Positions 37,966 to 51,400 of a stretch of 64,000 nucleotides of DNA are shown one piece after another (position 1 is the stretch's first letter; each line of letters opens with the position of its first letter). The stretch is taken from the NCBI GenBank assembly GCA_012845835.1, contig JABAKD010000030.1, positions 7,682,805-7,746,804 of the forward strand, read 5' to 3'. The notes below the pieces were generated by a model. The model saw only the letters and a program-made list of their open reading frames with translations, was not told the origin of the DNA and did not search any database. A program made the translations under genes and the position numbers. The stretch is from Undaria pinnatifida (Eukaryota; Sar; Phaeophyceae; Laminariales; Alariaceae).

Positions 37966-38552
37966 GCGGCGGACATCCACACCTTGTGTGAATACTTTCT
38001 TGCGTATTGCTTCGAAGTAATTTGTTTGTTTTTGTGGTGCGGCCACTTCCAGAGACGACAATGGGGGTACTATGCAACTGCCTCGTGGATGACTTACCAA
38101 ATACACGTTACGTGGTACTACCACCCTTGCACGGAGTTAAGGTTCTCCACTCTGCACAATATGATCTAACTCGACCACCATCCCGGGTACCACCAAATAA
38201 TCAAAACGACAAGAAAAAACGGCACCCTGCTGGTTTAGCCCACGCAATGAGAGGCGTGTTTTACACCGTCGTCGCCAACCGACGCCAACACCAGCAGCGT
38301 GGCAGCAGCAGCTACTGTAGCACGGGGGGTTGGGGGGGCGGGGGGGGGGGGGGGGGGGGGGGCGTTAGGGGGGGATTTGGGCGTTGGAGCTGTTCAACAA
38401 GCTTCTGGAGGGAGGGAGGGCAGATGAGCTGCTTGTTTTGTTTTTGGAGGGTGGGATTCAGGGATGCAGGTGGCATCAGGACGCGGGGGAGGGTAATCGG
38501 GGGAGGGTTAGGTGTTAAAATGCTTCGAGCTTCTGGAAGGAGGGAGGGTGTC

Positions 38553-38689
38553 CTGAAGGCATATATACAACCAAGACCCCTGTGCTAATCCCAGAAAGGC
38601 GAGGCTCATAGCCTGGAGTAAATATACGTGTCGAGGCTCTGCCATCTCTTTTCACAGAGACACAGCCTCGACACATATCATTCCTTCAG
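38553..38689. mobile_element. 137-bp inverted-repeat element inserted in satellite 1
   Basis: Ends CTGAAGGCAT and ATTCCTTCAG are inverted repeats, flanked by the direct repeat GGTGTC (38547-38552 and 38690-38695), a 6-bp target duplication. A second, internal stem pairs GTGTCGAGGCT with AGCCTCGACAC. Non-coding. Confidence 0.75.
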
Positions 38690-39302
38690 GGTGTCAGAGC
38701 TGATTGGCGAGATGCTGGAGGGCAGAAGGGCGGGTGCGTTGCAAATTTCTTTTGTAGACGGCGGGAATCGGGTGGCGGGTGGGATCAGGATGGGAGGCGG
38801 GGGTAGTAGGGGATAAGTTGGACTTTAGAGCTTCTTCGTTGGCTGCTGGAGAGTGGGAGCCGGAGGGGCGGGTGGCATGAGGACGGGGGGCGGGGAGTAT
38901 AGGGAAGGGTTGAGTTGTAGGAGGACGTTAAGGTTGCTTGGCGAGCTTCTCGAGAGCAGGAGCGAAAGTATGGTGCTTGTTTCGCTGTTGGAGAGTGGGG
39001 GGCGGAAGGCGGGTGACGCCAGGGGTGGCCGGGGTTAATCGGGAGGATTGTGGACGTTGGAGCTTCTTGGCGAGCTGCTGGAGGGCATGTGGGCTGGTAA
39101 GCTTCTTGTTTCGTTGTTGAATAACGGCAGTCGGGGGGGCGGGTGGGATCAGGCCGGGGGCCGGGGGTAATAGGGAAGAATTTGGTCGTTGGAGCTGCTT
39201 AGGGAGCTGGAAGGAGGGAAGGCAGGTAAGCTGATCGTTTTGCTTTTGGAGGACAGGCGTTAGATGGAAGAGCGGCATCAGGACGGGGGGGGGGTGGGGG
39301 GC

Positions 39303-39475
39303 ATACTCAGTTCGTGCATGATCGTAGTCGTATGAACATAGATCCTCGCATCCGTACAATGCTGGGACGGAGCATGTCTGGGTTTCCTCAACCAGGAAAA
39401 CATCACGTTCACCAAGCCTGAAGAACCGTCAGATGTTGGGCAAGTCGCTTGAAGGGTGCTGCGTCCTGCTAAGAA
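39303..39475 (+). repeat. Non-satellite spacer in satellite 1, copy 2
   Basis: Paralogue of 37797-37965 (CATAGATCCTCGC, TACAATGCTGGGACGGAGCA, GGGTTTCCTCAACCAGG). Lies 1.5 kb from the first, both bounded by G runs, so it may mark a larger repeat unit of the satellite. Confidence 0.65.
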
Positions 39476-40783
39476 ATGCTCGTTGGGAAAGATTTCAGTA
39501 ATCAGGGGGAGGTTGGGTCTTCGAGCTTTCTGGCGATCTGACGGCGGAAGGCCGTTAAAACTGCTTTTTTGCTTTTCAGGTAGGGAGCCAGAGGAGAGGG
39601 TGGCATCAGGACGGGCAGGTGAGGTGATCGGGGGGATGTTTTGGACGTTGGAGCCTAGCGAGTTGCTGGAGGGCGGGAGAACGAGTAAGCTGTTTGTTTC
39701 GCTTGCGGAGGTGCGGCAGTCGCAGGGGCAGGTGGCATCAGGATGGGGGGGCGGCGTATTAGGGAGGAGTTTGGGCGTTGAAGCTGTTTGCTTGGCTGCT
39801 GGAGAGTGGCAGAGCGTTAGAGTTGCTTACTGAGCTGCGGCGGGGTGAGAGAACAGGTAAGCTGCTTGCTTCCGTTTTTGAAGGGTGGGAGTCGAGTGGG
39901 CGGTGGCATCAGACAGAGCGGCGGGGTAATTGGGGGGGGGTTGGGCCTGGGAGCTGCTTGGTGAGATGCTGGAGGGCGAGAGGGCGTTAAAGCTGCGTGG
40001 CGACCTTCTGGAGGGAGTTAGTCAGGGGGGCGGGTGGGATCAAGACGAAAACTAGGCGTATTAAGGGGGAGTTTCGGGTTTGGAGCTTGGCAAGTTGCTG
40101 GAGGATGAAAAGCCAGCTAAGCTGTTTTCTTCGATTTTGGATGATGGGAGTCCGCGGGCGGATGGGTGGCATCAGGATGGAGGGGGGGAGTAATCGGGGG
40201 TAGTTAGGGAGTTAAATCTGTATGGCAGCTGTTAAAGGGCGGGATGGCAGGTAAGCTTCCTCTTTGTCTATGGGAGGGTGGTAACTGAGTGGGAAGATGA
40301 CATCAGGACAGGGTGGAGGGGAAATTTGGGGGAGGCCGGGCGTTGGAGGTTTTAGCGAGGTGCCGGAACTAGGGAAGGCGCCAAAGCTCGTTGGTAATCT
40401 GCTGGAGGGCGGGCGTCAGAAGGAGCGGGTGGGATCAGGACGGGGGACCGGGCGTACTAGGAGGGAGTATTGGTGTTGAAGCTGGTTAGCAATTTGGTAG
40501 AGGGCGGGAGGGAAGTTTAGTGACTTGTTTCGTTCATGGAGTGCGGGTTTCGGAGGGTGCGGGGGGCATCAGGACGGGAGCCGGTGGTAATAGGAGGGAA
40601 TTTGATATTTGGAGCTTCTTGCCGAGCTGCTAGAGAGCGGGGGGTCGTTAAAAGTTCTTGGCGAGCTGCTGGGGAGCATCAGGGTAGGTGAGATACTCGT
40701 GTCGCTGTTGGAGGGCGAGAGGCGCGGGGAGGATGTCATCATGTCGAAGGGGTCGCGGACAGTGGGGGGGATGGTGGGTGTTG

Positions 40784-40892
40784 CTAGTTATATAGCACCA
40801 CCCACTAGACCACTTACTCACAGTGACTTAATGGTCTAATGGATAGTGCTATTGAGTCGCAAGTGCTCTAGTGGGTAGTGCTATACAACTAG
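40784..40892. mobile_element. 109-bp inverted-repeat element (TATAGCACTACCCACT family) in satellite 1
   Basis: Left arm CTAGTTATATAGCACCACCC and right arm, reverse-complemented, CTAGTTGTATAGCACTACCC form a terminal inverted repeat of about 31 bp with a short AT-rich middle. Termini match the 62-bp insertion at 30656. No target duplication could be defined in the degenerate satellite. Confidence 0.75.
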
Positions 40893-43800
40893 TAGAACCG
40901 TTTGGCGAGCTGCTTGAGAGCGGAATGTCGTTATAGTTGCTTGGCGAACTTCTGAAGGGCAGAAGGGTCGATAAGCTTCATGCTTCGCTGTCGGAGGGCG
41001 GGAGTCGAGCGGCGAGTGGCACCCGGACTGGAGGGAAGGGGTAATCTGGGGGGTCGTGGGTGTATTAGCTACTTGGTGAGCTAGGGAAGGCGTAAGGGCA
41101 TGAGAGCTGCTCGGCGACCTGCCGGACGATAAAAGGGAAGGTAAGCTGCTCGTTCTGCTGTTGAATGGCGGTGGTCTCGTGGGCGGGGGACATTAGGCTG
41201 GGTGGGGGTTAATGGGGGGGAGGTCGGGTGCTTCAGCTTCTTGGCGAGCGGTTGGTGGACGAGTGGGCTGTAAAGCTACTTAGTGAGCTACTGCAGAGCG
41301 AGAGGGCAGGCAAGATATGTGTCTCGGTGTTGGAGGGCCGGCGGCCGAAGGGACGGACGGGTTCACGACGGGGGGGTGGTTGGAGCTGCTTGACGAGCTT
41401 GCAGATGGCGGGAAGGTGCTAAAGTTGGTGGCACCAGGATGGAGGGGGGATGTAATCGAGGGAGACGGGACGCTGGGGCTGCTTGGTGAGCTACTTCAGG
41501 GCGGAAGGGCATTAGAACTACTTGGCGAACTGCTGGACGGCGCGTAGGCCTTACAGCTGCTTGGTGAGTTGCTGGTGGGTGGGAGGGTAGGTATTCTTCT
41601 TCTTCCGCTGTTGGAGGACGGGAGTCGACGGGGCAGGTAGAATCAGGACAGGAGGGACTAGAAATCGGGTGGAAAGTGAGCGTTGGAGCTGCTTGGCGAG
41701 CTACTTGGAGGCGAGAGGGCAGGTAAGCTGCTACGTCCGCTGTTGAAGGGTGGGAGTCGGGGGAGAGTTGGACTCAGGGCGAGAGGGGGGTGTGATCAAG
41801 GGGTGATTGTGCGTTGGGGCTTTATGCTGGGCTGCTGGAGGGTAGGAGGTTAGGAAAGCTGCCTATTTCGCTTCTGGAGGGCGCGAGGTGGTGGGGCATG
41901 TGTCACCAGGACGGACGAGGGGGGGAATTTTGGGCGTTGGAGTTGCTTGGCGAGTTGCTGGCGGGGGAGAGCGCGTTAGACCTGCATGGTGGGTTGGTGG
42001 AGGGCGATAGGGCAGGAAGTTGTTCCTGTTTTGGAGGGAGGGAGTCAAAGGGGCGGGTAGAATCAGGACAAGGAAGAGATGGGGAAGGAGGTTAAACGTT
42101 GAAGCTTCTTGACAAGTGGCTGGACGTTAGGAGAGCGTTAAAGCTACATGTTGAGCTGCTGGAGACCGGGAGGGCAGGTAAGGTGCTTGGTTCAGTGTTG
42201 GCGGGCGGGAGTCGACGGGAATGGGGGGTGTCGTCAGGACGAGGGGTCGGGAATTTGGGAAGGGTTGGGCAGCGAAACTTCTTGACAAGCTGCTGGAGGA
42301 CAGAAGGGCAGGTAAGCCAATTATTTCGCTGTTGGAGGGCGGGAATGGGGGGGTGAGAGGCAATACGACGGGGGGGTGGAGAAATCGGGAGGGGTTTGGC
42401 TGTGAATTTATTTGACGAGCTGGTGGAGGACAGGAGGTCGTCGGAGTTATCTGGAGAGCTGCTGGAGGACGAAAAGTAAGGTAAGCTGCTCGTTTCGATG
42501 TTACAGGGTGGGCCTCGGGGTGGGTGGAGACATAAGGCGGAGGGGTTATGGATGCGGGGGGGAGTTAGGTGGCGAAAATGTTTGAAGAGTTGCTGGAGAG
42601 TGGAAGAGCGTTGGAGCTGCTTAGTAGGCTGCTGGAGAACAGGAGGGGGGGGGGAGGGGGGTCAGGTCGGGGAGGTGGAGAGAGCGGTAGGAGGGAGGGT
42701 GGTAGAGCTTTGGCGAGCTGCTGGACGACGGTCAGGTGCTGGAGTTTTTAAAGAGTTGCTAAAGAGCGGAAAGTCCGGCAAGCTGATTGTTTTGCTGTTT
42801 TAGGGCGGCAGTCTGGGAGGGGGCAGAATTAGGATAGGGGTCGAGAATTCGGGGCGGGGTTGGGCGGCGGAACTGCTTATCGAGTTGGAAAGCGGTGGGG
42901 TGTTGGAGCCGCTTCGCGGGTTGTTGGAAGGAGGGAGGGCGGGTGAGATTCTATTTTTACTGTTTTAGGGCGGGAATCTGGGGGGGAGGTGTACCAGGAC
43001 GGGGTGGAGGGGCGTTCGGGAAGGGATTAGGCGTTGAAGATGCTTGAAGCTGCTTGGAGGGGAGGGCAAGTTAGCTACTTATTTTGCTATTGGAGGCCGG
43101 GTTGGGGGAGGGGGGGGGGGGGCTAAGATGGGAGATTGGGAGATTGAGGAGGGTTTTGGAGGTGAAGCGTCCTTGAGAGCTGCTGGCGGGAACGAGGTTG
43201 TCGGGGGTGCTCAGAAAACTGCTGGGGGAAGTCAAGTAAGGTGCTTATTTTGTGATTCTGTGGCAGGAGTTAAAGGGGCAAAGTCATCAGGACGGAGATG
43301 ATGGAAATCGAAAGGGGATTAGGTAGCGAAACCGTTTGGCGAGTTTCTGGAACCAAGAGAGCGTCAGATTTAGTTGTCGAGCTGCTGGAGGGCGAAAAGG
43401 CAGGCTGTATACATAGTTAGCTGTTAGAGGCCGCGTTGCGTAGGGGCAGTAATAGGACGGGGGAGTCGGGAAGTCGGGGTGCGGTTTGGTGCCGAAGCTG
43501 CTTGACGAGTTTCTTCCAGGCAGGAGTGCAGGTTAGGTTCTTGTTTCGCTATTGGAAGGTGAGAGGGGCGGGGGGGGGGTTGGCATCATGACGGGAGGGT
43601 GAGGGGGCTGGCAGGGATTGGGCGGTGAAGGTTCTTTGCGTGTCATTGGAAGGCGGGAGGGAAGGATAGGTGCTTGTTTCGCTGTCGGAGGGCAAAAGAG
43701 TGCAGGGTGTGGCATCAGGACGGGTGGATGGGCGTTAGAGCTGCTTGGAGTGCTGCTATGGGGTGGGAGGGCAGGTTATCTATTTGCTTTGCTGCTGTGG

Positions 43801-45475
43801 AGCGGCCGTCGGAGGGAGGGGTGGCATCAGGGCGCGTGGGTGAGAGGACGGGGAAAAAGTTGGGGGATGAAGCTGTCTGGCGAGCCGCCGAAAGGTGGGG
43901 AGGTGTTGGCTGGTCGGAAAGCTGCTGGAGGACGGGAGGCCCGACGACCTGCTTGTTTCACTGTCTCAAGGCTAGAGTCAAGGGGGGGGGTGGCATTTGG
44001 ACGGGCGGATCGGGGATCTGGAACGGGCGTGGGCGGCGAAGCCCTTCCGAGAAGGATAACACATAGGAAGGGGGGACTAGGATGGGGTAGTGTGGTGATC
44101 GAGCGGGTGTCGGACGGTACGTCTGCTCCGTGAGATGTTAGAGGGCGGGAGAGCGTTGGGTCTCTCGGGAAAACTCCTGGAGGGGGGAAGGGCAGGTAAG
44201 CTGCTTTTTTCGCTGCTGCTTTAGGTTGGGATTCAGGGTGGACGTAAAATTACGACGTGAGGGTCGAGAAGTCGGAGAGGTGTCGGGCGTTGAAGCTGCG
44301 TGACGAACTGCTGGAGGGCAGGAGGGCGTTGGAGCTGCTTAGCGGGATACTGGAGGACCGGAAAGAAGTACGCAGTTATTTTTAATTTGGAGGATGGGAA
44401 TCGGGGGGTGCGGCTGGTATCAGCACGGGAGTGTGGGCTGATTGGGAGAGCAATGGGTGTGGGAGCTTCTCGACGCGCTGCTGGAGGACGGGGGTGAGTT
44501 TTTGCTTCGCTGCTGGCGGGCTGGAGACGGGAGGGGGAACCATCAGGTCGGGGTGGTGAAAGCGTCGGGAAGGGTTTGGGCGATGGAGCTGCTTGGTGGA
44601 ATGCTGGGAGGTAGGAGGGTGTTGGTGCTGCTGGGAGAGCTGTTGGAGAGCAGGAAGGCGGGTAACTTGCTTGGTTCGCTTTGTTTTAGTTGGGAGTCCG
44701 GGGGGTGGGTGATATCAGGGTGGGGGTGTAGGGAATTCGGGGGGGGTTCGGCGGCGAAGCTGTTTGACGAGTTGCTGGAGGGCGGTAGTGCGTTGGAGCT
44801 GCTGAGTGGAACGCTGGAGGCCGGGAGGTGGGTAATCTGTTTTTCGATGTTGTTTAGGCCCAGATTCTGGGGGGGGGGTGGCATCAGGACGTGGAGGTCG
44901 TGAATCCAGAACGGTCTTTGGCGGTGAAGATGCGTGGCGAGCTGTTAGAAGGCGAAAGATTTTTTCAACTGCTTAGCGGGATGCCGGAGGTCGAAAACGC
45001 AGATAAGCTGCTTGCTTTGCTGCAGGAGGGTGGGAATCAGTTTTTTTATTCTATCAGGACAAAGAGAGTCAATGATCGGGAGAGGATTGGGTGTCGAAGC
45101 TGCTCAGCGAGATGGTAGAAGACGGGACGGTGGGTTAACTGCTTGTTTCGTTGATGAAGGGTGGGAATCGGGGGGGGGGTTACGTCAGGTCGGGGTGGTG
45201 AGGAAATCGGGAACGTGTTGGGCGATGAAGCTGCTTTGCGAGTCGGTGGAGGGCGGGAGGGTTGTTGGAGCTTCTCGGACAGCTGCTGGAGGGCAGGAAG
45301 GCAACTAATTTGCTTGTTCTGTTACCCTTAGCCGGGAGTTCGAGGGGGTAGCATCAGGACGGGGGGGGCGGTCATTCCGTAGGGTTTTGGGTGGTGAAGC
45401 TTGTTGGCGAAATGTTGAAGGGAGGTATGACGTTGGAGTTGCTTAATGGCGGGGGTGGTATATAGAGATGATCTG

Positions 45476-48400
45476 GTGCCGACTCTGGGACTGGATTCGG
45501 GGCTGGAGATTGGTTGGGGCCGTGGCTGGGTCCGTGGCAGGGGCTGGGGCTGGGGCTGAAGATGGGGCTGGGGCTGGGGCTGGGAAGGGGGCCGGGGCTG
45601 GGGCTGGCGTTAGGACTGAGGTTGGGGCAGGGGCTACGGCTGAGGTTGGGGCTAGCGCTGGAGCTGGGGTTGGGGCTGGGGATGAGTCTGGGGCTGAGAA
45701 TGGGGTCGGGACTGGGGCTGAGACCGGGGGTGGGAATGGGAGTGGGAATGGGGCTGGGGCTGGGGTTGGGGTTGGGGTTGAGGCTGGGGCTGGGGCTGGG
45801 GCTGGGATTGAGGCTGCGGTTAGGACCGGGGCAGGGGCTGGGGCAATGGCTGGGGCTACGGCTGGGGCTGCGATTCTGGCTGTGGCTGTGGCTGTGGCTG
45901 TGGTTGCACTGGGGCTGAGGTTGGGACTGTGGTTGGAACTGGGGCTGTGCCCGGGGCTGGGGCTGGGGTTGGGACCGGGGCTGTGGCCAGGGCTGGTATG
46001 TAGCTGGGAATGGGGTTAGGGCTGGAGCCGACGATGGGGCTTAGACTGGAGGTGAGTCCGGGGCGTGATTGGTTATGGGGCTGGTGCTAGAATTGGGGGA
46101 TGGGCCGGAGGCTGGACTTAAGTCGAGGCTCGAGCTGAAGCCTTGGCTAGAACTGCGGCTTGAATCCGGGCTGGGTTTGGGGTTGGCAATGGGGGTGGGG
46201 TGGTGGCTCGGGCTGTGGCTGGGGCTGAGGTGGAGGCTGGGGTGGAGGCTAGAATCCGAGGTTGAGCTGGAGGTTGGCCTGGTGGGGGCGCTTAGGTTGA
46301 GGCTGGGTCTGAAGCCTGAGCTGAAGCTGGAGCTGGGGTGGGGATGGGGTTGAGGTTGGAGATAGGGCTGCGGCAGAGAATGGGGATGGGGCCCGTGTCA
46401 GGTGTAGGTCTTTGAGATTGGATGGGGGATGAGGATTAGGTCTAGGTTGGAGATGAGGCTTAGATCAAAGCTACGACTGGGACTGGGGCTGGGGCTGGGG
46501 CTGGGGCTGGGCCAGGCTGAGATGGGCGTTGGGACTGGGGCTGGGGTAGGAGACTGGGACGGTGCTGCGGCCGGGGCTGGGTCTGATGCTCAGGCCGGGG
46601 CTTGGGCTGGGGTTGGGGCCGGGACTTGGGCTAAAAATGGGGTTGGGGCTCGGTCTGAGGCAGGAGTTGAGGCTGGGGCTCGGGACTGGGGCTCGGGAGG
46701 GACTTAGGTTGGAGGTGTCTCTGGGACTTGAGTCGGGGCTGAGGCTGGGGCTGGAACGTGAGCTAGAGCCCGCGCTGAACTCTTGCCTGGAAGTTGGGTT
46801 TGGATCGGGGCTGAATGTGAAGCCTGGGCTGGAGCTGGGGCTTGGGTCAGGGCTAGGGTTGGGGTTTGGGAATAGGGTTGGGCCCGAGGATGGGGATGAG
46901 GGTTTGGGTCGGAGTCAAAGCCGGGGCTGGAGCCGGGGATGGCATTTGGGGAGGGGGGATACGCCTTGGGTAAGGGCTGGGGATGAACATGGGTCGGACG
47001 CTGGTGTGAGGTCGGGATTGAGGGACCGGGTTTGGGATAGGAGATGCGGCTGGGGCTGGGGCTAGGGCTGGGGCCAGGGCTGCGGCTCGTACTAGGGTTG
47101 GTGCTGGGACCGGGGCTGGAACTGAGGGGCGGGATCGAGGTTGGGTTCGGGACTGGGGCTGGCGCTGAGAATGAGGCTGAGGCTGGGGATAGAGCTTGTG
47201 CTGGAGCTGACTCTGGGACTTGACCGGGTTTGGGGGTTGGGCCGGGGCTGGGGAAGTGTATTTGTTTAAGGCTGGAACCGGGACCTGGGCCCAAGATGAG
47301 ACTGGGGCTGGTACTGGGGTTGGGACCGCGACTGGGGCCGGGGCTGATGCTAGGGCTGAGGCTGGAGCTGGGGCTGGGGTTGGATCTGGGGATGCGGCTA
47401 GAGGTGAGGCTGGGCATGGAGCTTGGGATGGAGTTGAGTCTGGGTCGTGGCTGTGGTTAGAACTGACGCGGAAGCTGGAGAATGGGCTAGAGGTTGAGCT
47501 TCTGTCGGGGCTGAAGGTGAAGCCCTTGCTGGAGCTGTGGCTTGAGTCGAGGCTGGGCTTGAGTTCGGGGATGGGACTGGGGTATGTGGCTCAGGCTGGA
47601 ACTGGGGTTGGGGCTGGGACTGGAACTGGGGCTTCGGTTGGAACTAGAGGTTGGGCTGGAGGTTGGCATGGAAGTCGGGCTTGGGCTGGGGCTGGAGCTG
47701 AAACCCGGGTTGGAGCTTGGCCATGGGCTGGGGTTGGGGTTGGAGATAGGGTTACGGCCGAAGATGGGAATAAGGTCTGAGTCAGAGAGTTACAGCTGGG
47801 ACTTGGGTCAGGGATGGGGTTTGGGTCACGGATGGGGATTGGGCTTGGGTCAGAGCTGGGGCTGCGGCTGAGGCTGGGGCTAGGCTGAGGTCGGGGTTGG
47901 TGCCGTGGCTGAGGTACGAGATGGTGCCGGCGCTGATGCCGCGCTGGGGCTGGCTCTGGGGCTGGGGCTTGGGCTGAGGTTTGGACTCGGGCTGAGGCTG
48001 GGAATGGTTCCGGGGCTGGGGTTGGCGTTGGGGCTGGTGGGGCAGAGCTGGGGCTCGGGGTGGGGCACGGACTGGGGGTGAGTTTGGTTCTTGGGGTGAG
48101 GTTGAGGCTGGGGCTAGAATCTTGGCTGGAGCTGCCATTGGAGCCTTGGCTGGAGGTTGGGCTTGAGTCCGGGTTGGAGCTGGAGCCCGGGCTGCAGCTG
48201 GGGCTTGGGTCGGGGCTGGGGTTGAGGTCGGGAATGGGGCTGCGGTCGAGGATGGGGATGGGGGTTTTGGTCAGAGTTTAAGCTGGGGCTGAGCCCGGGG
48301 TTGGGGTTTGGGTCGGGGTTGGGGGTTGGACTTGGGGCAGGGTTGGGGCTGGGGCTGGGATGTGGGCTGTTCGGAGGTCGGGGTTTGGGCCGGGGCTGGG

Positions 48401-51400
48401 GTAGGAGATGGAGCTGACGATTGGGGCTGACGGTCGGGCCCTGGGCCGGGGCTAAGGCTGGTGCTGAGGTTGGGAAGGGGGCTGTGGCTGTGCCTGGGGT
48501 TGGTGCTGGGTCTGAGGTAGGGGCTGGGGGTGGGGCCCGGGACGGAGGTGATTCTGGGACGTGGCTGGATTGGGGGTGGTGCTGGAGCTGGAGGGCGGCC
48601 TGGAGGTTGGGTTTGGACTTGGGTTCTAGCTGAAGCGTTTGCTAGAGCTGCTGCTTAAGTCGCTGCTGGGGCTGGGGTTTGGGATAGGGCTGATATATGT
48701 GGCTCGGGCTGGGGCTGGCGCTGGAGCTGGGGCTTGGGTTGGGACTGGAGGTTGGCCTGGAGGTTAGTCGGGACGTAGGTCTTGGGTCGGGGCTGAAGCT
48801 GAAGCCTGGAATGGAGCTGGAGTATGAGTGAAGGATGTGGTTGGATTTGGGGGTAGGACTTCGGCCGAGGTATGGGGATGGGGTCTGAGTGAGAGGTAGG
48901 GCTTTGGGCTTGGGTCGAGGATGGGAATTGGGTCGGGCTTGGGAGGTGGGCTTAGGTCAGGGCTGGGCCTGGAGCTGGGGATGGGGCTGGCGTTGAGACT
49001 GGTGCTGGGCTGAAGTTGGGCTAGGGGCCGGGGCTGCCTGATGCCGTGGCCGTGGCGTGGGCTGGAATTGGGGTCTCGGCTGGGTCTTGGGATGGAGCTG
49101 GGTCAGGAGTTGGAACTGGGGCCAGGGCTGGGACTCGGGGTGGGGAGTGGACTGGAGGTGAGTCTGGGGCTTAGGTGGGGGCTGGGGTTGGGGTTTGGGA
49201 TGGAGCTGGAACCGAGAATGGGGATGGGGGCTTTAGGCGGAATGAAAGCTGGGATTGGCGATGGGGATGGAATTTGGGTTGAGATTGGGGATAAGTCTTC
49301 GATCAGGGCTGCGGCTGGGGGTGGGGCGAGGGCTGGTCTGAGGTTGGGGTCGCGGCTGTGGCTGGTGTAAGGGATGGGGCTGGGGATGAGGCTTGGGCTT
49401 GAGATGAGTCTGGGGCTTGGCCGAGGTTAGGGCTCCGGCCGGAAGTGGGGCAGAAGATTTGACTGAAACTAGGGCTGAGCCCCGGGCCGGGGCGGAGCTG
49501 CGGCTGGGGCTCGAGCTGGCGCTGGCGCCGAACGTTGGCCTGAGGGTTGGGGGTCGGGGTTGGAGCTGGTGCCAGGAGCCTTGGCTGGGTGCTTGGCTTG
49601 GGTCGGGGCTGGAACTAAAGACTGGTTTGTAGCTTGAGCTTGGGTTGGGGCTGGGGCTGGGGCTTGAGCGGGGTCTGGGCTGGGGTTGGGGTTGGAGACG
49701 AGTCTAACGGACTAGGTGGGGCTGGGTTTGGGAGTGGGACTGGGGATAAACCCGGGGCTGGGGCTGGGGTCGGGACCGGGCTGGGGCTAGGGCTGGCGCT
49801 GGGACATGGGCTGGCGATGATGCTAGGGCTGGGGCTGGGGTTGGAGTTGGGGCTGGGGCTGGAGGCGAGTCGGGGGCTTGGGTCGTGGCTGGGGCTGGGG
49901 CTTGAGCTGGAGGCTGGGCTGGACGTTGGTCTTGGGTCGGGGCTAGAGCTGAAGTCTGGGCGGGAGCTTCGGTTTGAGTCGAGACTGGAGTTGGGGGTAG
50001 GAATGGGGCTGTGGTAGTGGCTGGGGTACGGGTCTGGGTCTGTGTAGGTCAGGGGTTGGGGTTGCATCCGGGGCTAGGGCTGAAGGTGAGTCTGGGACTT
50101 GGTTGTGGGGTGGGGTTGGGGCTGGAGCTGCAGCCTGGGCTAGAGGTTTGGCTTGGATCAGAGCTACAGCTGAAGCCTAGGCTGGATTTGAGGCTTGAGA
50201 CAGGGCTGAGGGTGGAGGTGGGGCTGATTCCAGGAATGGGGACGGGGTTTGAGTCGGGGTCTGGTCTGGGGCTGGGGCTGAATCCTGGGCTAGGACTGGC
50301 GCTGGTGCTTGGGTAGGTGTTGGGACTGGAGCTGGGGCTATAGATGGAGCTTGAACTGAAGGTTGGACTTAGGCACAGGCTAGGATTGAGATCACGGGTA
50401 AGACTGGGGCTTAGACCCGGCATGGAGTTTGGATCGGGCCTGCGGTTGAGGACGGGGCTGGGCTAGGGCTGGGGCTGGGGCTGGGGATGGGGCTGTGCTG
50501 GGCTGGGCTTGGGATTTGGGCCGGGGCTGGATTAGTGGATTGGGCTGGGGCTGGGGCTGGGGTTGGAGCTAGGACTGGGGTTTGGGCTTCAACTGGAATT
50601 TGGGCTGGAGGTGAATCTGAGGCTTGGGTCGAGACTGAGGCTGGGGCTGGAGCCTGGGCTAGAGTTGGGTCTGGAGATGGAGCCTAGGCTGGAGCTGGAG
50701 CTGACGCATGAGGCTGGACTGGTCGTTGGGAATGAGTCGGGGATGGAGTTTGAGCGTAGGCTGGAGCTGGAGCTTGCGTCGGGGTTGGAGTTGAGGTTGG
50801 GGATAGGTCTGGGGCCTAGAGTGGGGATGGGGGTTTGGTCGAAGATAAAGCTGTGGCTTCGGCCGGAGATGGGTTCTGAGTCGGGGTTGGGGATGGAGTT
50901 TAGGTAAGGGCTAAGGCCGTGACCAGGGCAGTGGCTGGGCTGGTATTAGGGCTTGTGCCGGGGCTAAGGTAGGACATAGGGCTGCGGCTGAGGCCGTGGT
51001 TTGGGTCGGGGTTGGTTATGGGGTTGGGGATAGAGTTTCGGCCAGGGATAGGTTTTCAGTCGGGGTTGGAACTGGGGTTGGGGCTGTACCGGAGGCAGGA
51101 GATAGGGCACCGTGACGGGGGCTCGGGCTTGAGTCGTGGCTGGGACTCGGGCTGGGGCCCTACCTGGGGGTGAGACTGAGGCTGGACCCTAGCCTAGAGG
51201 ATGGGCTGGACGTGAGTCTCGGGCTTGGCTAGCGTTGGCGTTTGAGACGGGACTTGGTCAGTGCATTAAGCTGGGGTTGGGGCTTTTACAGGGGATGCGG
51301 CTGAGGCTGAAGCTGGGGCTGGGGTTTGGGTTAGGGCTGGGGCAGGACCCTGGGCTGGAGGTTGGGATTCGATCAGGGCTGGAGCCGGTGCCTTGGCTGA

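Larger units (their letters stand above)
36675..45475 (+). repeat. G-rich degenerate satellite, unit about 120-160 bp
   Basis: About 60 diverged units. A typical unit has GGCGTTGGAGCTGCTTGGCG, AGCTGCTGGAGGGCGGGAGG, GGCAGGTAAGCTGCTTGTTT, CGCTGTTGGAGGGCGGGAGT, then a GGGGGCGGGTGGCATCAGGA segment with a G run and GTAATCGGG. The first 39-bp module is often doubled. One plus frame reads LELLGELLEGGRA and then GKLLVSLLEGG, but stops and frame changes occur in nearly every unit, so it is not called coding. Local interruptions are annotated separately. Confidence 0.9.

Noticed and set aside
45468-46019. 183-codon Gly/Ala-rich frame
   Set aside because: Alternative frames over the same bases give Leu-Gly repeats of similar length; no gene signals. 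A product of the GGGGCT repeat.
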